From Hofstenia miamia (lineage: Eukaryota; Xenacoelomorpha; Acoela): DNA of 64,000 nucleotides. The stretch spans positions 587,490-651,489 of the forward strand of contig SCFE01000111.1 of NCBI GenBank assembly GCA_004352715.1. Reading direction: 5' to 3'. Below are positions 38,941 through 50,137 of this stretch, one piece after another; positions within the stretch are counted from its first letter, which is position 1, and each line of letters opens with the position of its first letter. The notes under the pieces are model-generated. The model made no database searches. It had not been told where the DNA came from and was given only the letters and a program-made list of their open reading frames with translations. A program made the translations under genes and the position numbers.

Positions 38941-38955
38941 AGGCTGTTAACACAA
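38858..38955. repeat. 98-bp palindrome with (AT)n centre, running into a gap
   Basis: TTGTGTTAACAGCC followed by an AT run is mirrored by the AT run and GGCTGTTAACACAA, whose last base is directly followed by Ns. It has the same architecture as the axis of the giant palindrome: unique sequence, AT run, then the reverse complement of that unique sequence. Confidence 0.9.
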
Positions 38956-39076
38956 NNNNNNNNNNNNNNNNNNNNNNNNNNNNNNNNNNNNNNNNNNNNN
39001 NNNNNNNNNNNNNNNNNNNNNNNNNNNNNNNNNNNNNNNNNNNNNNNNNNNNNNNNNNNNNNNNNNNNNNNNNNNN
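38956..39076. other. Assembly gap (121 N)
   Basis: Gap bordered on the left by the small palindrome and on the right by (AT)n. Confidence 0.99.
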
Positions 39077-39104
<28 letters not shown>

Positions 39105-39107
<3 letters not shown>

Positions 39108-40918
39108 TAGGGAGTAAATGTTATAATGTTGTTAAATACGAACTATTTCACCTATTTCAAGGAAAGATAGCAGTTTACAATATAATTTGTAAAAGACAAT
39201 TGTAATACCAAAGTCACTGAAAGAGTTTAAAACCATCAAAATATTAATGTAAAAAGCATTAATCGAAATTACAACTTCTATTCCCTATTCCTAATCTATA
39301 CAAAACCTCAAAACGTATCTAATGAATAAAGGTAGTCATTTTATGAATAAGGTGAAAAATTCAATGTGAGTTCAATTTCGAAAAATTTTATGATACATCT
39401 CGAGAAATAATCAAAAATGACAACAATGAATGAAAACGTATTACTTACTTTTAAGGTCTTTAACGAAAATGGAATTAACACACAGAAAATTACCAATGCT
39501 GAAACTTTCAATGCAATCAACATTTAAAAAATTCTCACAAATTGTGAGTGAAATAGAACTGGTTAAACTGAAATAATAGCCTTGTCCAGTAGGGAAAATT
39601 TACCTGATTTAACAAAATTGAGTTCAAAGACGTACTCTAAATTATTGAGAAATCTTAAATACCAAGAAATGAATTATTTTTAGACAATCAGTTGCTAAAA
39701 CACTGCCACATGTAACTAAATTACCACAATATCAAAAATGCGATGTTAGCTGTGCAAGACTTTTCAATTGCACTTAAATAGCATTGAATATTAAAATAGC
39801 ATGGTGTATCAATAACCAATTTAAGAATGTGTTTAGCATACACTTCACGCTGTGACACACACACCAATCTAAAATTAAGTAAATTAAAAATGGAAAAAGG
39901 GCGCCAGGTTACACTGTCACAGTAAAGAGTGCAGAATCTATTTTGAGCAAAATTAAATAAGAGGATGGAAGGAAAAGCATTTTCAAAAAAGTGCATCTTC
40001 TAGGTCGATATTGTAATGACTGGATGGTAATAAGTGGGAATTTATGAATCCCATTTAATCTTTGCTACGGATTTATTCAAAGAAATATACACCGCGAACA
40101 TTATATTCATTTTTCGCTTTTGCATTTAATTCACTAAGTACTACTCGGGCTAATACTAAAACGTAGCATGAAGGTAATTAACAAGAACTTAACACCACTG
40201 GATATTCTCCAATTTAATTGAGTATATCCACAATCGAATTGTTTCATTACTTAAAACAAATAAAACTACATATTTCAGTTGTATTTGAGACAGCATCAGT
40301 TGAATTAAATCAGGGTTGCGAATCTATGTCTAAGTAATCTGTTTTTAAGTTATCTAAAATATAAATTTAAGCGTCGTATTACTATAAATTGTTGAATACT
40401 GGAAATAATGCAATGCATTTGCTTAATGCGATTATTATGATCAGCCACTTAATACAGGCAATTTTGCGAGACATCTTGAAAATGAAGTCTGATTTTGTAA
40501 ATAATGAAATACGAAAAACTATGAGACAAATCTCTCAAAGCCCTTTGAAAACAAAGAATATAAAATTGTATATTGTGTTTGTTATTCCATGCTTTTCGTA
40601 TATTAAATTTTTTTTACCTTGCATCAATATATTTTACATTGGGTCACTTTTGACCTCCGACAGGAAATCACGTAAGCAAAAATACTCAGGAATGTTTGGG
40701 TTAACGCTTCAATTATATTGAACCATTAGTTTTTCATAGAGTAACATCATGTATCGGAAAGTCGAAAAACATCGCAAAATGCAGCAAAGACTTGAACTGG
40801 ACAATTTTTTCCAATGTGAAGATACACTGAACTTATGTTGTATCAATGCTACTAAGAACGGAACTAACCTACACGAACACCCGAATACAGTCTAAGCCTT
40901 AGACATAATATACTTTAT
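39105..40918. other. Gene-free AT-rich stretch
   Basis: Open frames at 39341-39523, 39721-39996 (minus) and 40389-40721 (plus) have no recognisable domains, splice support or codon pattern. Not annotated as genes. Confidence 0.5.
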
Positions 40919-41731
40919 TGCTGTCTACAATTTTACAATATTAAGAAGCACTTCAACAACAAAAGATCAGGATAATTCGTAGATTAAACCACCTTACTTC
41001 GATTATCAAGTTTTATGTTGCAGGAAGCATTCGACCTCAGTGCTGAAGTAAAACCTCTGAATTGCATTGTAATTCTGCTACTACACGCATTAGCTCTTCA
41101 CTTGCCTATGATCTGCGGATACCGTGACGTAAAGAATGAAAATTTAGCCTAATGGTTTGACAACAAATTCTATGACACAATGACATCATTGCTTAAAAGA
41201 CCACTAATACTTTCACGAACTGGTGATAGGTTTTCAGCATGGCATTAGCTACAAATAAATAATATATTAGAAAAAAATACGTTTTGTATTATAAACTAAG
41301 AAGCTTTAATAAATCCATGCTGTCTACAATTTTCCAAGATTAAGAAGCACTTCAACAACAAAAGATCAGGATAATTCGTAGATTAAACCACCTTAATTCG
41401 ATTATCAAGTTTTATGTTGCAGGAAGCCACGCATTAATGCATTCGACCTCAGTGCTGAAGTAAAAACCTCTGAATTGCATTGTAATTCTGCTATTACACG
41501 CATTAGCTCTTCACTTGCCTATGATCTGCGGATACCGTGACGGAAAGAATGAAAATTTAGTCTAATGGTTTGACAACAATTTCTATGACACAATGACATC
41601 ATTGCTTAAAAGACCACTAATACTTTCACGAACTGGTGATAGGTTTTCAGCATGGCATCAGTTACAAATAAATAATATATTAGAAAAAAATACGTTTTGT
41701 ATTATAAACTAAGAAGCTTTAATAAATCCAT
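40919..41731. repeat. Diverged tandem duplication, ~400 bp unit
   Basis: Copies 40919-41317 and 41318-41731 both begin TGCTGTCTACAATTTT and end AAGCTTTAATAAATCCAT. They differ by scattered substitutions and a ~13-bp insertion in the second copy. No N lies between them and they have diverged, so this looks like a genuine older tandem duplication. No coding content. Confidence 0.85.
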
Positions 41732-41960
41732 CCATAATTACCGTCATTATTCTTAACTTTATGATCAATCTCAACCATATTAGATTTTAAAAATGAAAAA
41801 AGAATACTGATCAAACAATTTTGTTCCCAATCGCTGTGCCTCTGCACATAATACAACTATTAGAATTAATATTATATAATGAAAAATAAGGAGAAAATAA
41901 TTTTTGTAAAGATATGTCGCTAAGATCTATGAAGTTTGATAGTGTGCAGCCAAGCAAAAA

Positions 41961-41976
41961 AGGTTGGAAACCCCTG
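41961..41976 (-). repeat. Possible single hAT-type terminus
   Basis: On the minus strand the sequence reads CAGGGGTTTCCAACCT, a form common at hAT element ends. No partner end or target duplication was found, so this is a possible relic only. Confidence 0.3.
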
Positions 41977-42081
41977 ACCTAAAAAATTAAAATTAAATCA
42001 AAAAAGGTCTTTCGATTGTGTGAATGCAAAAAATTTAAGATTTAAACTCTTGCTCAATCATTAGTTATCACATTTAAGAAT

Positions 42082-42834
42082 TTATATATATATAAATTAC
42101 TTAAGACAAATAATTTCTTTGTAGCATTGAAATAACTTTTACGTTCTTTTGTAAGCAATTTAGCTACTAGAATTTGAGAGTTACCATATTCAAGAGTTGC
42201 ATTCTGTTTCTAGCTGTTATTTGATTAAAATTCTTACGAATAAAAACTCCTAGAAATTGTGTATTCTATGCTCCAGTTTTCTTAATTCTTTGTTGATCTC
42301 AGGAATTGTTCAGTCCATTGTATCAATTTCTAGGCACCATTTTTAACATGTTTTACAAAATGTTATGATCAAATGGAGTAGTATGGTAATTGTATAATTA
42401 TATCTAAATTGAAAATTAATAAGTATTTNTATATATATATATAAATTACCTAAGACAAACAATTTCTTTGTAGCATTGAAATAATTTCTACGTTCTTTTG
42501 TAAGCAATTTAGCTTGTCTGTTGTCTGTGAAAAATTAATCTTTTTTATCAATAATTGCTTTCAATTTAGCAACTAGAATTTGTGAGTTACCATACTCAAG
42601 AGTTGCATTCTCTTTCTAGCTGTTATTTGCTTAAAATTCTTCCGAATAAAAACTCCTAGAAATTGTGTAGTCTATGCTCCAGTTTTCTTAATTCTTTGTT
42701 GAACTCAGGAATTGTTCAGTCCATTGTATCAATTTCTAGGTACCATTTTTAACATGTTTTACAAAATGTTATGATCCAATGGAGTAGTATGGTAATTGTA
42801 TAATTATATCTAAATTGAAGATTAATAAGTATTT
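42082..42834. repeat. Duplication of ~350-400 bp around a single N
   Basis: Copies 42082-42428 and 42430-42834 flank an N at 42429. They differ by several substitutions, and the second contains ~55 extra bases (around 42514-42568, ending in the repeated CAATTTAGC). This may be two haplotypes placed in series or a real tandem copy; the N favours the former. Confidence 0.75.
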
Positions 42835-43460
42835 TGACATACTCAAACTATATTCTCATACTATCATCCAAAATTACAATAATAATAATAATAACAATAA
42901 GGTTGCTATCATAGAAATTCGTATCAAAAAGTTTACAGAATGTGATTCATCGTCACTTGGAGGAAGAGTTAAGGAAGACAAGAATATTGTTGTGTAATTG
43001 TTTAAAGTTCTCAATGATGAATTTCATAAATCGTAAATATCTGACATTATCACCTAGGTAAGTATTAAAAATAATATGCGGGATTTGTAAGTTTGGGGTA
43101 AAGAGCTTATCAATACAAAAATAATTCACGTCATTATTTCAATTATCTGCTTTATTTGTGAAAGAATCTAAAACAAGCATGAGAATGAGTTTGAAAATAT
43201 GGTTTTGATGAAAAGGATGGAACATCTAAAAAAACGGTACTTCCGGAGCAAAGAAATTAAGAATAATAATTTTAAGTTGCATATGGATATACATTTACCT
43301 AAAAGAACAGTGACTAACAAACCAGTTATTTCATCTGATTTACTTTCTATATATTAATAGGAAAATTTTTCGAGCTTGAACTCAATTACCGATAAAAAAA
43401 ATTAACTCAAATGTCTACTTCCATATTAGAAATCCCGCTGTTTAATTAAGTTAAGAGTGA
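42835..43460. other. Gene-free stretch with a short (AAT)n tract
   Basis: A short AATAATAATAAT tract occurs near 42878. Nothing else recognised. Confidence 0.5.
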
Positions 43461-44130
43461 GACTTGTGATAAAACTGGGGGAGGTGGATTGATTACGTAT
43501 GTTAAAGCAATTGATAAATTCATAGTCCAAATCAACATATTAAAATTGTTGCTATAGAATGTAGACCACGATTTCACTCTGGAAAATACACAACTATCGT
43601 TAATTTAAAAAGATATTTGCCTCGACGTCGACGTAAAGAAGGAATTTACAAAGAGTTGAGAAAAGCTGTTCAATTATGCATGAAAAAATATTATTGATCT
43701 TACCTAACAATAACAGGTGATGTCAATCAAGAAAATTTAAATTTTGTCTAAGTAATATTAGCATAAGCAACTACGTTAACCAATTTACTTATTTACAAAA
43801 AGCCACAACTTGATGTTGTGCATGTAACAAATAAAAAGTACTATAGTACGCAATACGAAATGCAGAATGTTATTGCAAAACATCATATCAACTCGCAGTA
43901 ACTTTAAAGTTTAACATTACATGCAGGAATAAATTTCGTAATAAGCATATTAATAAGGACTGCTTTGAAAACTTTGATCTGGAAATTAATAAAGAGAAAA
44001 TGGAACCATTTGACTAGAAGAAGATAGTAAATGACGAGTGCATATACGCTATGGCTGAAATTAACAAAATAATAAATCAATCAAGGATTATAATTTTGCA
44101 CACAACTGATAGAACAGATAACTTGGTAGG
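43461..44130 (+). pseudogene. Decayed LINE endonuclease-like region
   Basis: Reading across frames, the order GGGGLITYVKAI, then IECRPRFHSGKYTTIVNLKR, then KYY...ITGDVNQ resembles the endonuclease (EEP-fold) domain of non-LTR retrotransposons, in which a GGG(V/I)..YV segment, a ...R....TI....Y.PP segment and a GDFN motif occur in that order. Farther on (43930-44090) a charged stretch may be its continuation. At least two frame changes and several stops show it is dead. Identification rests on motif order only. Confidence 0.4.
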
Positions 44131-44385
44131 ACAGCAAAAAATATATATTACAATGAAAGATTTCTCAGAGTATACTTTTTAAGAAAATTTGTAAGTCCTA
44201 TACATCGCAATCTTTGTAAAAATATCAACTTCAAACGAAATAATAATCCAGAAATAGAGTGAAGTCCATCTGTAAAATATTTACATGTAAATATTGATAT
44301 TGATTGCGAAATGACTTTTCAAAAGTTCAACACCAAGATAAGAAGTATGACAACTGAATTACAGTCACAATTAGATCATTTGTAA

Positions 44386-44386
<1 letters not shown>

Positions 44387-44418
<32 letters not shown>
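44387..44418. repeat. (AT)n run bordering a gap
   Basis: AT dinucleotide run ending directly at the N gap. Confidence 0.9.
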
Positions 44419-44670
44419 NNNNNNNNNNNNNNNNNNNNNNNNNNNNNNNNNNNNNNNNNNNNNNNNNNNNNNNNNNNNNNNNNNNNNNNNNNNNNNNNNN
44501 NNNNNNNNNNNNNNNNNNNNNNNNNNNNNNNNNNNNNNNNNNNNNNNNNNNNNNNNNNNNNNNNNNNNNNNNNNNNNNNNNNNNNNNNNNNNNNNNNNNN
44601 NNNNNNNNNNNNNNNNNNNNNNNNNNNNNNNNNNNNNNNNNNNNNNNNNNNNNNNNNNNNNNNNNNNNNN
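44419..44670. other. Assembly gap (252 N)
   Basis: Gap follows an (AT)n run. Open frames crossing it are artefacts. Confidence 0.99.
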
Positions 44671-44696
44671 TTGTCCTTGACGTTTTCGCGTGAAAT

Positions 44697-44912
44697 GGCC
44701 ACAGCGTATCCACCCCAAAATGTCCCCCTGGCCACAGCGTATCTGTTAAATCCAATCTAGGATTTATACATAACTGCAAATATGTTAGTGCGAACACATT
44801 CCCTGACATGTGCTACACAACCTTGTGTTGGTTTTATACCACTCCATACAATTTTCACTCAGCTATGAAAAGTAGACGAAAAATGTAGATGACTACATAT
44901 AGATACGCTGTG
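44697..44912. repeat. CCACAGCGTATC repeat cluster, possible MITE
   Basis: GGCCACAGCGTATC occurs directly at 44697 and 44730, and the inverted form GATACGCTGTGACC near 44901. A further direct copy (GTCCACAGCGTATC) is near 46991. Inverted ends about 170-215 bp apart suggest a small element or its fragments. The N gap prevents seeing the left boundary. Confidence 0.45.
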
Positions 44913-44929
44913 ACCATATTAAATTATGA

Positions 44930-45755
44930 ATGTGTTATATTTTAGAAATAATTCACGGAATTACAAATGTTAAAGTATTTGTCTTTACAGTATGTTATAT
45001 ATAAATATGCTTGACACTATTATTTACTACTACCCGTTTAGAGTGGCTGTAGAAAACAAGTACTCGAAATAATTTGATTTTTTTGCATTTATGCATTTTG
45101 TGTGAATATGCATATGTTTGATGTAGGTTAATTTCAATAACAAGATTTTATGATACTGATTGTAGTTATATGCAGACCAGACTTGAACGCGGATCAGAAA
45201 TGGCTATTGCTTTAAGCAATTGGCCGGCGGCTATAGGAAATCACATTGGTACAAGGCGTCGTGATAAAATCTAAAGCAATGTAGTGGTAGATATAGTTAA
45301 GTGAGTGACTACAAAGTTGTTAATTTAGTTTTTTTGTCAACATGGGCTGCATGTCTAGCGCACGATTTTCAAAGAATTCATTGTTCTACCAATTCAATAT
45401 GACAGACTAACTGAGCAAAGAGATTATCATATTACCACCTTATCAAATTTTGCAAATTAATTCCCTTCTAAACTAATTGTCTTGATTGTTTTACTTTTAT
45501 TTTAGGCAAAATGAGTCCGAAATAGTTGCAGAAAAATTCAGGCAAGAAAATTACTGTTGGACAAATTTGGGCAAAGGCTTTTGAAAATGCGAGTCTCTAA
45601 ATTCGCTGCAATTATAAACTTACGCCTGACAATTGGCGTCACATATGTTCCCGGTTAACAATCATTATTCGAGCATATTTTACAAAATTACCTATCAAAC
45701 TGCATCTAAAAAACATTTTCCGCTACAAAAAGTTAGTGTTAATTATTAACTAGCA
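44930..45755. other. Gene-free AT-rich stretch
   Basis: Nothing recognised except a repeat-like segment near 45537-45628 that partly resembles 46795-46893. Confidence 0.4.
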
Positions 45756-45763
45756 CTAGCAAT

Positions 45764-45965
45764 CAGTGGTGTACGCAAGGTGGAACAAGGCGGAATGTCC
45801 CCCGTCAGATTTTAAAAATTGATTTTGATTGGTTAGATAAAAAAATTCTGCAAAATATTCAAAAAAAGTTAAAAACTAAGTCCAGAATTGCTTTTGTGAA
45901 TCACATGATTACTACTGAGATGTCCCCCCTTCCCTTTCCGTCAGAAAATCCTGGGTACGCCCTTG
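45764..45965. mobile_element. hAT-type MITE, 202 bp
   Basis: It starts CAGTGGTGTACGCAAGG and ends with the inverted counterpart of CAAGGGCGTACCCAGGATTT. The two flanks are 8 bp long and match at 7 of 8 bases (CTAGCAAT at 45756-45763, CTAGCACT at 45966-45973). CAGNGG(C/T)GTAC termini and 8-bp duplications indicate a non-autonomous hAT. There is no coding capacity. Confidence 0.75.
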
Positions 45966-46506
45966 CTAGCACTTGTATAAATAGTCGACCTCCAACTTGC
46001 AACTAAACTTATTTTGAGGTTGCGGCCTTAAAATTTAACTCAAATTGACAAGTTATGCAGCAATAACAAGTATTATCACTATCAAAACACTGTCGGTCCA
46101 TGTTCGGATATTTTTTAAAATTTGAAAATACAAATTTAATAAACTCGTATAAAATAAGTGCACAAGTTTAAAACACGGGGAGGAGTCATTAACTGTAAAT
46201 TGAATATATTTTCAATTTCCTCACAGAGACGTCTTATTTATCCAACTTTGCATATTTCATTGTAAGAATCTCTATTTAACCATTTTTTGTAAATTCTTTG
46301 TACTTATAATATAAAAAGCATTACTAATTGTATTTGTTAAGAATGATGTTGGCAATACCATTTACCTAGAATATAAAAACAGCAAGGCACATACAACTGT
46401 TCCATGGAAATTTTCTTATATTTAATGAAAAAATAGAATGGTATAATATATCTGGTCACTTTTTCCGCTTGGAAATCCAATATAGGTCAAGGACCAGGAA
46501 TTACTA

Positions 46507-47033
46507 GGCCAGTGAAGCTTACATCTTTCAATTGTGCAATTAATCTGCTGTTATTTTAGGAAACAACGCAATATATTTGATAATATATTTGCGATATACT
46601 TCTTTAATTCAATTTAGAATTTATTTATTATGCTTGATATTGTTGATATATCAACTGAAAGAAATAGTCACCCTAATTGGTCAGATGCCTTAAATCTGGA
46701 ACTGCTGTTGAATGTTGTAAATATTTGTACAAGCACAAAGCAAGCTGTGATATAAATGGCTGGAAAATTCCTGTGGATAAAAGTGTGGGGAAAATTCAGG
46801 CAAAAAGGCACTTTACAGGACGCGTGTGGGCCGTGATCCAAGCCTTTTGAAAATTCGGGCTTCTGGATGGGCTGCAATTATAAAGTTACTTTCGCATATA
46901 AATCTAATGCACAATACAATATTGTAGGTATTTTCTAGTAATGCTTTACAACTATATGCTGTTAAATGTTGCCAAGCATAGAAAACTGTCCACAGCGTAT
47001 CTTTTACTAGGCCAGTGAAGCTTACATCTTTGT
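46507..47033. repeat. Repeated 26-27 bp segment around TACTAGGCCAGTGAAGC
   Basis: The segment continuing into TTACATCTTT occurs at about 46507 and again at about 47006, in direct orientation some 500 bp apart. The second copy directly follows a CCACAGCGTATC motif. It is probably part of a dispersed repeat. Confidence 0.55.
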
Positions 47034-47039
47034 CATCAA

Positions 47040-49335
47040 ATTGTCATTTGAAAATTCTCCAAAATTTTGCGCAATTTCAAAGTTTTAACCTGGTTGTGAT
47101 TTGAGGCCCGACCAGTTCTAATCAGTAAAATCAAGCGTTGGTCTGTCATATCTAAAACCATTACAAATAATTTGGTATCATTTGCACATTTTAGTAATTC
47201 AATAGGATTGACTGTTTGATGAAAAATTACCATATAGCCTTTCATACATCTGTACCCACCCCTACAGCAAAGCAAAACTTGTGTAGTTTTTCATTTTTAG
47301 TTCAGACGGGCTATTTATAGAATTTCATAATTAACATGTCACAAAGCCATGAGATTGTAAGTCTTAAGCTGACATCAAGGTTATTTCTCAAATGTTCTTT
47401 GGTGGATAAGGCAGTAATGTTAAATTAAGAGTTAGTTTATCCTCTCAAAAATACTAGCATGTTTGGGATAAACGACCGGTTAAATATCGAGTGAGTTATT
47501 TTATTTTATATGACTATTAATATGATATATTTCAATTTTAATTGACACTGAACCTACAAGTATATATCGGTTGAAATAATTAACTCATAAAAGTAAAAAA
47601 AACATTCCTTTCTGATTTGAATTAATCAAGACTCGTATCAATCACCAGATAATAGAGAATGAAAGAGCGAAATAAGTTCTAAGTCATTAACCGCTACCTG
47701 TCAGCGACGCGCAAAAGCGTTTCATAATATAATTCAAAATTTAATGCCAGCACAAAATAAATTAAAAACTGTTAATTAAATGTTGAAATTTAAATGAAAC
47801 ACGTTATCCTCAAAATATAATGTAAAAATATGGGAATGGAAAAAAGTAAAATTCTTGGATTTATGATGGATTCAGAACAAGGAATTTATCAAACAATGCT
47901 AGAAGTAGAGATTTATTCAATTATTAATGCTTTCAAATTGAAATAAACGAATACTATTCAACAATTAACCACCTGAAGCGGAATGAATTTCAAGTTGGTT
48001 GCTTTATTTAATATTTTGTTCGCTGTTAAATGGCTTCCTTAAAGCCTCGAGGATGAAGTCATTGTAAAAATTGAGTCGAACGCCTTGAAGCACACTTCAC
48101 TTTAAACATACTGCTAATAAATGCAAAGTGCTTGTGAAATACTTCCAATTTTAGCTCACTGTTAAAAGCTTTTGCGGGATGTTAATTAAAAAAGAATTTT
48201 CTCAATCAATAAGTAACCAGCTACACCACCTGCGTAGAATTTTACAAAAATAATATAAAAACTATTTATACACTGATAGCAGTTTAAAAATCATGGAAAA
48301 CAAGAAATTACCTTCATTAACACAAATTCTATTTTCTTTTATGGAAACAATTTTAACAAATTTTGTATTTTTGCAGTCGAAAACTAATCAAGAAAAATAG
48401 GAGTTTTTTTGTGAGGATGTCAGGGATTCAGTTTTTCTAACAAGACAACAAAGCTTAACTTTAGCGCCACATCAGTTAATGCAGAATGAATCGACGCAAG
48501 ATTACGACTAGAAACTACAATTCAATCAAAGGAATGTGAATTACTTTGATGAGCCTCAAGGACTTACTGGTGTGGCATAGTGGATCACACCTGGTGAACA
48601 GATCACATTTAGATGATAAGAGTGATGAAAGTGTCTTCTATTATTGTGGGCAACGAACTTGGATGTGCATTGGGAGAGGAATCAGAAAAAAGTTGATTAG
48701 ATGTTTTATATATTCCTGATATGCTATTAAAGTTTTTTTAAATTATTCAACAATATTCAACCTTCAATAACTTAAAAGCTTAAGGTCTTCAATGAATACA
48801 TGGCGTTGAAAATGCGCAATATACATTTACCTAGAGGTGTGTTTATACATATACATGCAAAATGTCATGCACATATGTATCTTAAATTCCCTCGTTGGTC
48901 GCTTTAATATTTTCATTGATGCAGAAATGCAATCCAATGTATTTATTGCTTAATCCTTGTTTATTTGGTACCGTTCCCCAATGAAGAAAAATTAAGCGTA
49001 TTTTAAAAACAATTGAATTCGTAAATCCCATTAAAGCAAAAAAATTCTCGCATATCTGCATCTACGCACGAACACTAGGAAAATACACAGCAGATGCCCC
49101 AGGTGTAAGAACAATGGTAGGGAAGCAGCAAAAATTGTCATTACACTATGTCAGGTGCTGTAACATGCAGTCGTGTTAAAAAGAATAGACATTAGGGAAA
49201 TGTATTTATGTTCTTTGGTACATAGTTTCCCGAAATTGAATTAAGATATGCGTGTAAATTAGTGAAAATTTTTTTTCAAAGTCAAATACCTAATCGTAAA
49301 ACACTATACAAGGAAATAGTTAATGTTGGGGAATT
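47040..49335. other. Gene-free AT-rich stretch
   Basis: A 79-residue minus-strand frame at 47036-47275 has no recognisable domain. Nothing else supported. Downstream cyclin K exons were looked for on the minus strand but not found. Confidence 0.5.
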
Positions 49336-49336
49336 A

Positions 49337-49840
49337 CCATATTTACCCGTGTATAAGCCGTACCTTTTTCCACGAAAAATTGCCCCAACGCGGGGGTGCG
49401 ACTTATCTACAGAAACATCTCGCGAAGACACCCAATTTGCACATATATTGTAAACTAAAGTACGTGATCTTGCTGTAATATACATTAAAGTAATGTAATA
49501 TCCTTGTTTAAAAGACAAACAATTAATTTATTAAAAATATCACAATATTAAAGTATTAGAATGTATTGTTAGTTTAGAAATAATATGCATGAAAATATCA
49601 AGAGCAATTTAGATCAGCATCCTTTACAAGATCTATATAGGTTTATAGTTTTACTTAATGTATTAAGATAAGCTATAAATCGTGGAAATGCAGGTTTCTA
49701 TTCTTCAAAGTTGCAAAAAAATATCTGAATAATATGTTTTGTTGATTCAGTGCTTGTGAATTTTTATATTGCTAAAAAAACTTCTTTTCTTAAAAATCTT
49801 CTCCCAAACTCGGGGTGCGGCTTATACACGGGTAAATACG
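49337..49840. mobile_element. ~0.5-kb TIR element with TA target
   Basis: Left end (TA)CCATATTTACCCGTGTATAA and right end, inverted, (TA)CCGTATTTACCCGTGTATAA continue into AGCCG(T/C)ACC, giving terminal repeats that match at about 28 of 30 bases. TA dinucleotides sit at both outer edges. The interior has no transposase. Ends of this type (…GTGTATAAGCCGCACC) occur in Tc1/pogo-like non-autonomous elements as far as I recall; superfamily is not certain. Confidence 0.7.
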
Positions 49841-50015
49841 GTATATCATGAATCAAAAACAAGCATCTCGTCTTTCACAATGTTTGACAATGTCACAATT
49901 AAATGTGTGAGAAATTGATTTCGTATCAATTTTGATTGGCACTTAATGTCGAAATATTATTTTAATACAATCGCATTACGAAAAGACTAGTCTTGTAAAT
50001 GAAAATGTGATGTAC

Positions 50016-50137
50016 CGGAGATGATTTCGTGGACTTGGGTGAAGTAGGCGGTTTCTTAACAGTTTTCTCTTTCTTTTTACGAGAAGATTGTGATTCTTCT
50101 TCAGAAGAGTAGAGATCCAGCATTTGATGACAGATAT
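50016..50137 (-). CDS. CycK: Cyclin K exon 6 (end of fold and start of tail)
   Basis: The split Asp codon leads to [15 protein letters not shown], then a basic Ser/Lys/Pro stretch ([17 protein letters not shown]). Acceptor TTTTTTCAG and donor CCG|GTACAT, phase 0. Downstream exons for the tail were not identified, so either they lie in the poorly resolved 44-50 kb region, are too low-complexity to see, or lie outside the window. Confidence 0.85.

Noticed and set aside
40389-40721. 110-codon frame on the plus strand
   Set aside because: Starts without context, hydrophobic, AT-driven residue bias (I, L, F, K, N), and no domain or splice signals.
42878-42900. Possible CRISPR-like or minisatellite array at the AAT tract
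   Set aside because: Only a short trinucleotide run; no repeat-spacer structure anywhere in the window.
44327-44809. Frames up to 160 codons crossing the N gap
   Set aside because: Mostly N and AT repeat. No evidence of coding.
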